From positions 682,001-746,000 of the forward strand of contig NZ_JAALLT010000003.1 in assembly GCF_011059145.1 (NCBI RefSeq): DNA of 64,000 bases, in the 5' to 3' direction. Positions 18,804 to 26,077 of this stretch are shown piece by piece. This stretch comes from Halalkalibaculum roseum (lineage in GTDB: Bacteria > Bacteroidota > Rhodothermia > Balneolales > Balneolaceae). Below the pieces are notes generated by a model. The model saw only the letters and a list, made by a program, of their open reading frames with translations, was not told where the DNA came from and searched no databases. Both the position numbers and the translations under genes were made by a program. How positions within the stretch are numbered: the stretch's first letter is position 1; every line of letters begins with the position of its first letter.

Positions 18804-18938
18804 TCAAATATCCTCATGACAACTGAAAATAGTTGAATCCAGCCGGCAAGCAAAGTAGATTAAAAATAAGACAAGCGGACGAACGTTGAACTTTCAACTC
18901 ACTCTTGAGGCACATTGTCTAATTTTAATCATCAGATT

Positions 18939-19679
18939 ATGAAACAAGCAATTGCACTTTATTCACTTGCCTTCTTGATATCTGTTAATTTCAGGCCGGT
19001 ATTTGCACAAACCAATCCCAATCCCGGTGAAACCCAGGCAAGAATTACACAAGAGTTTATTCAAAGCCGGATGTACGAGGCCATCAAAGGATACAATAAA
19101 GATAGAACTACTGAAGGGAGCCCCTATTACAATGAAAGTTGGAAGAAAGGTTACTTCATCAAACACAATGATAGAATTACTGCCTACTACCCTATGCGTT
19201 TCAATATTTTCAAGAACCAGTTGGAATTTAAGTTTGATGAAAATACTCCCTATATCGCTTCAAAAAAAACGATCAAAGGTTTTGTCTTGACTCCCAATAA
19301 TGAACCGGAAATCATGTTTAAGAAAGGTTTCGATATACCGGATAGTGATATAACCGGCAATACCTTTTTACAGGTACTTTATGACGGAAGAACTAAATTA
19401 CTGGTTTACCACAGTAGTCAATTTTATAAAGGACACACCAAGGATATGTTTACCGGGAAGAAAACGGATAAGTACGTTCACAAAACGGATTATTTTCTGA
19501 CAAACTCAGAAGGGAATCTTGTACAGGTAAAACTGAAAGAGAAAGATATACTGAAAAAACTTGGAGAAAGAGCGAATCAATTAAAATCATTTATTAACCG
19601 GAATGACCTGAACCTGAAAAATGAGGAAGACGTAGTCACCTTGCTCACCGAGTTTGACCGAATGTTGGCAAATAATTGA
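18939..19679 (+). CDS. Conserved secreted protein of unknown function
   Basis: 246 residues from the ATG at 18939, which yields signal peptide MKQAIALYSLAFLISVNFRP and cleavage near VFAQ; a TTG 24 bases earlier would extend it needlessly. The mature part is basic, Lys/Tyr-rich and mixed alpha/beta (KKTIKGFVLTPNNEPEIMFKKG, KTDYFLTNSEGNLVQVKLKEKD) with a helical C-terminus. It resembles Bacteroidota periplasmic proteins of unknown role; no catalytic motif is seen. Convergent with thpR, 70 bases apart. Confidence 0.7.
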   Translation: MKQAIALYSLAFLISVNFRPVFAQTNPNPGETQARITQEFIQSRMYEAIKGYNKDRTTEGSPYYNESWKKGYFIKHNDRITAYYPMRFNIFKNQLEFKFDENTPYIASKKTIKGFVLTPNNEPEIMFKKGFDIPDSDITGNTFLQVLYDGRTKLLVYHSSQFYKGHTKDMFTGKKTDKYVHKTDYFLTNSEGNLVQVKLKEKDILKKLGERANQLKSFINRNDLNLKNEEDVVTLLTEFDRMLANN

Positions 19680-19749
19680 CTTAGTAGTTACATACTGCAA
19701 AACTGTATACCTGAAGTTCCCCATCACAGTTAGCACTGTCTGGAAGATA

Positions 19750-20283
19750 TCAGTGCAAGGGGAATTTCTTTTCGAGGTGGTAAATGGCTCCTTTTGGTGT
19801 AAGCTCACTACTAAAGAGGCAAAATTCCGAAACATAGATCGGGTCAAAATCCGGAACATCCTGATGTGCAAGATGTTTTCTTATCTCTTGTGTGGCCTTG
19901 CCTTTATTGCGACCTAAAGTAATATGGGGTTTGAACGATCTGTTATCGGGTTCCAGCCCGGCATGTTGACAAGCCTCTTCCAGCTGATCATACAATTCAT
20001 GCAGCATCTCACTGTGCTCAACCCCCACCCAAATAACTTTCGGTTTACCTCTCTCGGGGAACGTGCCAAGTTCAGCTAATGTAATATCAAAGGGCGGAAC
20101 CTGTACCTTATCGAGTTCATCTATAATTTTTCCAGCCGTACCGGTGTCTACTTCCCCGATAAAGCGTAGGGTTAAATGCATCTGTGATTTGTCCTGCCAT
20201 TTCACACCCTCAATGGGGATAAACAACTCATGAAGCCTAGCCTTTATCTCTTCAGGAATGGTGATGGCGGTAAACAACCTCAT
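19750..20283 (-). CDS. thpR: RNA 2',3'-cyclic phosphodiesterase (2H family)
   Basis: 177-residue 2H phosphoesterase that opens 2',3'-cyclic phosphate RNA ends. Both HxTx motifs are present: HLTLRFIGEV near residue 41 and HITLGRNKG near residue 125. N-terminus MRLFTAITIPEEIK is typical. Its ATG overlaps the acyP stop by one base (TAATG), indicating an acyP-thpR operon with coupled translation. Confidence 0.93.
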   Translation of the reverse strand: MRLFTAITIPEEIKARLHELFIPIEGVKWQDKSQMHLTLRFIGEVDTGTAGKIIDELDKVQVPPFDITLAELGTFPERGKPKVIWVGVEHSEMLHELYDQLEEACQHAGLEPDNRSFKPHITLGRNKGKATQEIRKHLAHQDVPDFDPIYVSEFCLFSSELTPKGAIYHLEKKFPLH

Positions 20284-20558
20284 TACGGGTAGGCAACTTC
20301 GAACGAATCAAATTCACCGGTGGCTTCCTCGACTTCGACGTCGATATTGTCAACTCTGCTCGCACCGGGTCCTTGCTCGAAACGATCTACCAGTTCTTCG
20401 AGGTGGTCGATAGGTCCTTCAAGAACAGCTTCTACGCGGCCGTCGGGTAAGTTCTTTACCCAACCATGCACCCCAACTTCCCTGGCATTGATTTCCGCAA
20501 AGTGTCTAAATCCAACGCCCTGAACTCTTCCTTCAATGAATACATGTGCTCTTTTCAT
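20283..20558 (-). CDS. acyP: Acylphosphatase
   Basis: 91-residue enzyme hydrolysing acyl phosphates. Has the phosphate loop VQGVGFRHF with catalytic Arg and the later asparagine in GWVKNLPDGRVEA, which is the conserved acylphosphatase signature, plus the DHLEELVDRFEQGPGASRV helix. First gene of a two-gene operon with thpR; divergent from oxyR across 172 bases. Confidence 0.94.
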   Translation of the reverse strand: MKRAHVFIEGRVQGVGFRHFAEINAREVGVHGWVKNLPDGRVEAVLEGPIDHLEELVDRFEQGPGASRVDNIDVEVEEATGEFDSFEVAYP

Positions 20559-20730
20559 AAATAACTTTACATTTTACTCTTTGATAATCATAAAATAGAT
20601 TGAGTTACAATCGTTCGAAGTATAACATATTCAAAGCTTTTTTTAATAATTCTTATACTCGGGCGATTTATACTCGTAAAGTTAGTATCATTACCGTCTT
20701 GCAAGGAGACAAAAACCAACTGATTATTCA

Positions 20731-21669
20731 ATGACACTTACCCAGTTATCATATGTAGTTGCCGTTGACAGGTACCGTCATTTTGCGACTGCCGCGGAAA
20801 AATCCTACGTCACGCAACCTACCCTGAGTATGCAAATTCATAAGCTTGAAGATGAACTCGGCATCACTATTTTTGACAGGTCGAAATCCCCTGTCGTGCC
20901 TACGGAGATCGGTGAAAAAATCATTAAGGAGGCCAAAGAGATCCTAAAGCAGTCAAAGCACATTGAGGATATCGCCCACCTTGCCGAGGATGAATTGCAG
21001 GGTACTTTTCGGGTCGGTATTATTCCCACTATTGCACCCTACCTGTTGCCACTGTTTCTGCGTTCCTTTACCGAAAAATATCCCAATGTAAAACTCATTT
21101 TTGAAGAAGTCGTCACCAACGAATTGCTGAGCCTTCTGGAGCAGGATCACCTCGATGTCGGTATCATTGCCACCCCTGTGGAACAGGGCCATATTTTCGA
21201 AGAGGAACTTTACTATGAACCTTTTCTGGGCTATGTGTCACAAAAGCATGACCTGGCAAAAAAGGATAAACTCTCTATAGATGACCTCGAAATTACCAAT
21301 CTCTGGCTACTCAATGAAGGTCACTGCTTTCGCGATCAAACTGTCAAGCTTTGCAAGAAACAGCGAAAAGATCTGCTGGACAGTTCAATGATAGAATTTG
21401 AAAGCGGTAACCTTGAAACACTCAAACAGCTGGTTGAACAGGATTTTGGAATGACACTCCTCCCCTACCTTGCCAAAAACCAGATAGACGAGCAGTGTGC
21501 CAAAGCCCACCTCAGGTATTTCGAAGATCCCGTTCCGAGAAGAAAGATTAGGGTTATATATAGCAGGGAATATCTCAAACAAAATATCATCGAAGCCTTC
21601 AAAAATGAGATTCTTGAATCTATTCCCGAAGAGCTGAAAAAATCGGAAGAAGGCGTACTGGTTGAATGA
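20731..21669 (+). CDS. oxyR: LysR-type peroxide sensor OxyR
   Basis: 312-residue LysR regulator. The N-terminal helix-turn-helix is in TAAEKSYVTQPTLSMQIHKLEDELG. The effector domain carries GHCFRDQ with Cys199 and a second Cys208, exactly the numbering and nine-residue spacing of the redox pair in E. coli OxyR, so I assign peroxide sensing rather than generic LysR. Target genes are not adjacent (no katG or ahpC in the window). AGGAG at 20703-20708 is about 23 bases from the ATG, too far to be the ribosome site. Confidence 0.9.
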   Translation: MTLTQLSYVVAVDRYRHFATAAEKSYVTQPTLSMQIHKLEDELGITIFDRSKSPVVPTEIGEKIIKEAKEILKQSKHIEDIAHLAEDELQGTFRVGIIPTIAPYLLPLFLRSFTEKYPNVKLIFEEVVTNELLSLLEQDHLDVGIIATPVEQGHIFEEELYYEPFLGYVSQKHDLAKKDKLSIDDLEITNLWLLNEGHCFRDQTVKLCKKQRKDLLDSSMIEFESGNLETLKQLVEQDFGMTLLPYLAKNQIDEQCAKAHLRYFEDPVPRRKIRVIYSREYLKQNIIEAFKNEILESIPEELKKSEEGVLVE

Positions 21670-21733
21670 TAAGCTGGAGGCTGGAAAATGATGTTTGATT
21701 TAGGAGCAAAGGCAAGTTATTTCTTAATACCAA

Positions 21734-21817
21734 ATTGTTAATTGTTCATTGCTCATTGTTCCCTGACATACTGTTCATTGATCACTGTCCACTGCCAACC
21801 GATTACTGTCAATTGTT
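21734..21817. repeat. Degenerate ATTGTTCATTG-type simple repeat
   Basis: The oxyR-terC intergenic region contains imperfect reiterations of TTGTTAATTG, TTGTTCATTG, TGCTCATTGTTC, TGTTCATTGATC and TGTCAATTGTTCC over about 80 bases. No reading frame or strong hairpin is visible in it. Confidence 0.6.
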
Positions 21818-21870
21818 CCAAAGCTTCCATACCTTTGGTGCTTATTTCGAAACGATATTCTTAGACAGCC

Positions 21871-22818
21871 TTGGAACACAGCCTTCTTCTCTGGAGCTTA
21901 TTTAACGTCTTCATCATAGTGATGCTGCTGATTGACCTTGTGGTATTTCACGGCAAGGACCATGAGGAGAGTATTCGCGAGGCACTGATCTGGACCGGAG
22001 TATGGATCACCCTGGCACTCATTTTCGGAATCGGGGTATATTATTATATGGGTTCGAAGACGGCCTTGGATTACTATACCGGGTATCTCATTGAGAAGTC
22101 ACTTAGTGTAGATAATATTTTTGTTTTCCTGTTGGTCTTTTCATACTTCCAGGTGCCCCCCAAGTACCAGCATAAGGTGCTGTTTTGGGGTATTTTCGGA
22201 GCACTGGTCATGCGGTTTCTATTCATCTTTGTAGGCGTAGCCCTGCTAGAACAGTTCCACTGGATTATATACGTATTTGGAGGCTTCCTGGTGTTCACCG
22301 GGATAAAGCTGGCCATGGAAAAAGATAAAGAGGTGCATCCGGAGAGAAATCCGGTCTTGAAACTGACACGCAAAATATTTCCCACCACCAAGCGATACTA
22401 CGGCTCACAGTTTTTCATTTATAGGATGGGCAAGCTGATTGCCACACCCCTCTTTGTAGTATTGGTGGTTATTGAAACAACCGACCTCGTGTTTGCCCTT
22501 GACTCCATTCCTGCTATCCTGGCAATAACACGCGACGAATTTATAGTGTACAGCTCCAATGCCTTTGCAATTTTAGGTCTTCGGGCCCTTTATTTTGCGG
22601 TTTCCGGAATTATGCGGCTGTTTCACTATTTGCACTATGGTTTGTCGCTTATTCTAGTCTTTGTTGGAATCAAAATGCTGTTATCGGAATTTTATCATAT
22701 TCCGACCCCCTTTGCATTGGGTTTCATCGCGGCAACCTTGATTGTCTCTATCCTTGCTTCGATCTATAATCCAAAAGAAGAGAAGCCGGTTTCTGAAGAT
22801 AAACTTCCTGAAGAATAA
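21871..22818 (+). CDS. TerC/Alx family membrane protein
   Basis: 315-residue polytopic membrane protein of the TerC/Alx family, linked in other bacteria to metal (manganese) handling and tellurite resistance. Family motifs: LLIDLVVFHGKD with the acidic residue in TM1, YLIEKSLSVDNIFVFLLVF, ETTDLVFALDSIPAILAITRDEFIVYSSNAFAILGLRALYF. An in-frame stop at 21862 forces the start to be the TTG at 21871 (MEHSLLLW is the usual family N-terminus) or a much later codon. No clear Shine-Dalgarno precedes it. The next gene follows after 14 bases. Confidence 0.92.
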   Translation: MEHSLLLWSLFNVFIIVMLLIDLVVFHGKDHEESIREALIWTGVWITLALIFGIGVYYYMGSKTALDYYTGYLIEKSLSVDNIFVFLLVFSYFQVPPKYQHKVLFWGIFGALVMRFLFIFVGVALLEQFHWIIYVFGGFLVFTGIKLAMEKDKEVHPERNPVLKLTRKIFPTTKRYYGSQFFIYRMGKLIATPLFVVLVVIETTDLVFALDSIPAILAITRDEFIVYSSNAFAILGLRALYFAVSGIMRLFHYLHYGLSLILVFVGIKMLLSEFYHIPTPFALGFIAATLIVSILASIYNPKEEKPVSEDKLPEE

Positions 22819-22832
22819 ATTAAGCCAATCCC

Positions 22833-23267
22833 ATGGAAGCATTCAGCCAAAAATGGTTTACTATGTATTACCTCTGTCTGGGGGTTCTGGTATTTTTATC
22901 CGGATTTATCGTGATGGTGTCTTACCGGCGTATTAAAAATTATCTCACCAGGGAAGCGGAAAATGAAGATCCTCCTGTAGCTCTTAGAAATCTGCTGAAA
23001 TATCTCTTTCTTTTCACGATCCCCTGTCTGGTCTTTTCATTTATGCCTTTCTCCTGGATCGAACTTCTCTTTTCAATTTGGAGTTTCTTCATAGTGTATA
23101 TAGCCGGCATCCAGCTTGTCCGCTGGAATCAAACACGTGTACTAATCCGTCAAAATCATGAAAAACTGGAATGGTATATCCTTTTTACGGGTGCCATGAT
23201 GGTGGCAGTCGGACTCGTTATACTGCTGCTGGCTTATTTTGTAATCAGACGCACTAATTTATTTTGA
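22833..23267 (+). CDS. Small multipass membrane protein, unknown
   Basis: 144 residues with four predicted membrane segments (YYLCLGVLVFLSGFIVMV, LLKYLFLFTIPCLVFSF, LLFSIWSFFIVYIAGIQLV, WYILFTGAMMVAVGLVILLLAYFVI) and a short charged cytoplasmic loop (RRIKNYLTREAENEDPP). No family recognised. It sits between terC (14 bases upstream) and the exonuclease gene, whose TTG start overlaps this gene's stop, so the three are likely co-transcribed. Confidence 0.7.
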   Translation: MEAFSQKWFTMYYLCLGVLVFLSGFIVMVSYRRIKNYLTREAENEDPPVALRNLLKYLFLFTIPCLVFSFMPFSWIELLFSIWSFFIVYIAGIQLVRWNQTRVLIRQNHEKLEWYILFTGAMMVAVGLVILLLAYFVIRRTNLF

Positions 23268-24250
23268 TAGAAATTACCAAAGCGGGTTATCATGGTATTC
23301 AGCTCCCGCAATTTAACATAGGCTTTGACTATAGCGGCAGCCGGGCAGAACATGTATTCATTTCACATGCCCATGCAGACCATATGCCCAGAAACAGGAA
23401 TGTTGACGTATTCTGCACCGAGAATACATACAAACTGATGCAAAAGCGCGGATACAAAGGTAATGCTACCGTACTTAAATTTGGTGAGACCCTAGAGCTT
23501 CCAACTTCTAAGGTAACTCTTTACCCGGCCGGACATATACTGGGTTCTGCTATGGTTTATGTAGAGACCGACGAAGGTAGCGTACTCTATACCGGTGATT
23601 ACCGGACACCGCCTTCACCTGCCTCAGAAGGATTCGAGTGTCCTGATAGCGTTGACCATTTTATTACCGAAGCCACATTCAGCCTGCCAATATACCGATG
23701 GGCCGGCCATGACGAGCTAACAGATGAAGTCACCGGTTTTGCCAAGCACACCCTTGAAGAAGGGTACACCCCAGTCTTCCTCGCTTATAATTTGGGAAAA
23801 GCACAGGAGGTAATGCACATGTTATCTTCTCTGGACCACCCCATTCAAATTCATGGAGCAGGTTATAAATTATGCGAGGTCTATGAGGAGGCCGGCATTG
23901 AGCTTGGTAATTACGAAAGCTATGACCGTGAGACCTGTGAAGGCAAAATACTTGTAACAACTAATTCCGCTCTTAACAACGGTTTTGCCTCAAATGTGAA
24001 AAAGAAGAGACTGGCATACTGTTCCGGATGGGCTGCAAGAGAATCTTCACGAACCCAGCTCACGGTTGACAAACTCATTCCCTTGTCGGATCACCTTGAC
24101 TTCTTTGAACTGATCGAACTATGTAAAAAATTGGAACCCACCAGGGTTCACATCACCCATACCCCTAATGCAAATGTGGTTCAGCACTACCTGGACGAAT
24201 TGGGGATAGCATCACGATTTCTTGACCTGGAAACAGAAACTGATGATTGA
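23264..24250 (+). CDS. Ligase-associated DNA damage response exonuclease (MBL fold)
   Basis: 328-residue metallo-beta-lactamase/beta-CASP-like nuclease of the family found next to bacterial ATP-dependent DNA ligases (TIGR04122-type). Metal motif HAHADHM, then LYPAGHILGSAMVYVE, LYTGDYRTPP and the C-terminal SDHLDFFEL and VHITHTPN histidines are present, so the di-zinc site looks complete. Start is TTG at 23264, overlapping the previous stop (TTGA), which suggests coupled translation. The ligase follows 76 bases later. DNA substrate specificity is inferred from the family. Confidence 0.88.
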   Translation: MIEITKAGYHGIQLPQFNIGFDYSGSRAEHVFISHAHADHMPRNRNVDVFCTENTYKLMQKRGYKGNATVLKFGETLELPTSKVTLYPAGHILGSAMVYVETDEGSVLYTGDYRTPPSPASEGFECPDSVDHFITEATFSLPIYRWAGHDELTDEVTGFAKHTLEEGYTPVFLAYNLGKAQEVMHMLSSLDHPIQIHGAGYKLCEVYEEAGIELGNYESYDRETCEGKILVTTNSALNNGFASNVKKKRLAYCSGWAARESSRTQLTVDKLIPLSDHLDFFELIELCKKLEPTRVHITHTPNANVVQHYLDELGIASRFLDLETETDD

Positions 24251-24325
24251 TATAGAACACAGATGATCACGGATTAATTATATGTTTAGTATTCTACCAT
24301 TCGTGTTTTTAAGAGTGGATACATT

Positions 24326-26056
24326 ATGAGTAACACATTTTTAAAATTGGCTGAAACGGCCCAGCAGATTGCCGAGACCAGAAGTACAAATACAAAAATC
24401 AGCATATGTGCCGAGTATCTGAAAAACATCGAGTCGGATGAGAATTTAGATCTTGCGGCCCAATTTCTTGGTGAAGGTGCTTTCTCTTCTTTGTCCGGCA
24501 AAAGGGCTTCTGTTGGCAGCAGAACCTATTCCACGGCAGCAACCGATTTCTGTGAAATTGATTATGACATGGTATTTAAACCGTGTCGCACGGCATTGGG
24601 AAGTTCCTCAGAAGCCATAGAGAAACTCATGCAAAATGTAGATGCTGCCAGAAATAAGCGGAAACCTTCGCAATTGGCGCTTGATGAAGTCAAAAATATC
24701 TATGAGCAGCTCTATTCGGTCTCTTCAAGGGCTGATAAACAGCAGATTCTCCGGAAAACCTATACCGAGATGACGCCGTTGGAGATAAAGTATTTCTTAC
24801 GAATCATGAGCCAGGGATCCTTGCGCATCGGTTTTGAAACAAGGAGTCTCGTTTCGTCCCTGGCATCGGCTTTTCAAAAAGAGGTAGAAGACGTGCGCTA
24901 TGCCCACATGATCACCGGAAGTATCGGACGTACAGCGGTACTGTGTAAAAACGAACTTCTTGACGAAGCGACCTTTAAGCTGTTTCATCCTCTGTCGTTT
25001 ATGCTGGCCTCCCCAATTGAAAGTCGCGCCGTTGAAGACCTTGAGCAATATGTTGCGGAAGAAAAGTTTGATGGAATGCGTTGCCAGGCTCATATCAGTA
25101 ATCAGCGTGTGGAGCTCTATTCCCGCGATTTGAATGACATTACGCACTCCTTCCCTGAAATTGTTCAGTTTTTCGTAAGTAAGGATTTGCCTGATCTTGT
25201 TCTGGATGGGGAGGTTTGTGTTTATAAGGATGAAGAGATACTCCCCTTCCAGCTGCTGCAAAAAAGAATGGGACGAAAAAAGCCATCCCAAAAAGTAATG
25301 GAGAACTATCCGGTACTGTTTATTGCCTATGACTTACTCTATCACAGGGACCGCCCGATCTTCGAGAAAACGCTGGGGCAGCGACGCAGCTTGCTTAGAG
25401 AACTTGCCGAAAATCACAGCGTACCGGTTAGCAATCAGTTTGAAGTAACCGACCGTGATCATGTTGAGACACTGTTCGAGAGGGCTTTGGCCCATGGCAA
25501 TGAGGGATTGATGCTAAAAAAGAAAGACAGTACCTACGAATACGGGCAGCGAAGAAAATCTTGGCTCAAGGTAAAAAAACCGGGAGGTACCCTTGATACG
25601 GTGATGATGTATGCCCATGCCGGTTCCGGCAAAAGAGGCGGCTACTATTCTGATTTCACCCTGGGCATCCGGGTTGCTGAAGATGAGCGTTATGAGGAGG
25701 AGTTCATCCCCATCGGTAAAGCCTATGGCGGGTACACTGATGAGGAAATGAAAGAAATTAATAAGCGCATTAAAGATCTTACGGTAGAACGATACGGCCC
25801 CACTCTCGGTCTGATTCCAGAAATTGTGGTTGAGCTGGAGTTCGATGACATACAGGTAAATAAACGAACGAAAGCCAATTATACCCTCCGTCTTCCACGC
25901 TTTAAAGCCATACGCTGGGATCTAAATCCAAAAGATGCCGACACGCTAAAAGATGTTGAACGCATGTACGAGGAGAAGATTAACCGCGAACGGCTGAAAC
26001 AGGATCAGAATCCTTCCTTTCATTTTGGGTCGAACAAGGTTGAGGAAACATCTTAA
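24326..26056 (+). CDS. Ligase-associated ATP-dependent DNA ligase
   Basis: 576-residue ATP-dependent DNA ligase of the bacterial type partnered with an exonuclease, a DEXH helicase and a phosphoesterase (TIGR04120-like). N-terminal alpha-helical DNA-binding domain (about 1-215), nucleotidyltransferase domain with adenylated Lys247 in EEKFDGMR, motif III VLFIAYDLLY, motif IV NEGLMLKK, motif V SWLKVKKPG, and a C-terminal OB fold ending near LRLPRFKAIRWD. All catalytic motifs intact. ATG at 24326. A hairpin overlaps its stop codon (26036-26071). Confidence 0.93.
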   Translation: MSNTFLKLAETAQQIAETRSTNTKISICAEYLKNIESDENLDLAAQFLGEGAFSSLSGKRASVGSRTYSTAATDFCEIDYDMVFKPCRTALGSSSEAIEKLMQNVDAARNKRKPSQLALDEVKNIYEQLYSVSSRADKQQILRKTYTEMTPLEIKYFLRIMSQGSLRIGFETRSLVSSLASAFQKEVEDVRYAHMITGSIGRTAVLCKNELLDEATFKLFHPLSFMLASPIESRAVEDLEQYVAEEKFDGMRCQAHISNQRVELYSRDLNDITHSFPEIVQFFVSKDLPDLVLDGEVCVYKDEEILPFQLLQKRMGRKKPSQKVMENYPVLFIAYDLLYHRDRPIFEKTLGQRRSLLRELAENHSVPVSNQFEVTDRDHVETLFERALAHGNEGLMLKKKDSTYEYGQRRKSWLKVKKPGGTLDTVMMYAHAGSGKRGGYYSDFTLGIRVAEDERYEEEFIPIGKAYGGYTDEEMKEINKRIKDLTVERYGPTLGLIPEIVVELEFDDIQVNKRTKANYTLRLPRFKAIRWDLNPKDADTLKDVERMYEEKINRERLKQDQNPSFHFGSNKVEETS

Positions 26057-26071
26057 AGTTTCCTCAACCTT
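26036..26071 (+). terminator. Hairpin terminator overlapping ligase stop
   Basis: Perfect 14-bp stem AAGGTTGAGGAAAC / GTTTCCTCAACCTT with an 8-base loop that contains the ligase stop codon. Followed on the plus strand by TAAATCTT, a weak T tract. Lies between convergent genes. Confidence 0.65.
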
Positions 26072-26077
26072 TAAATC

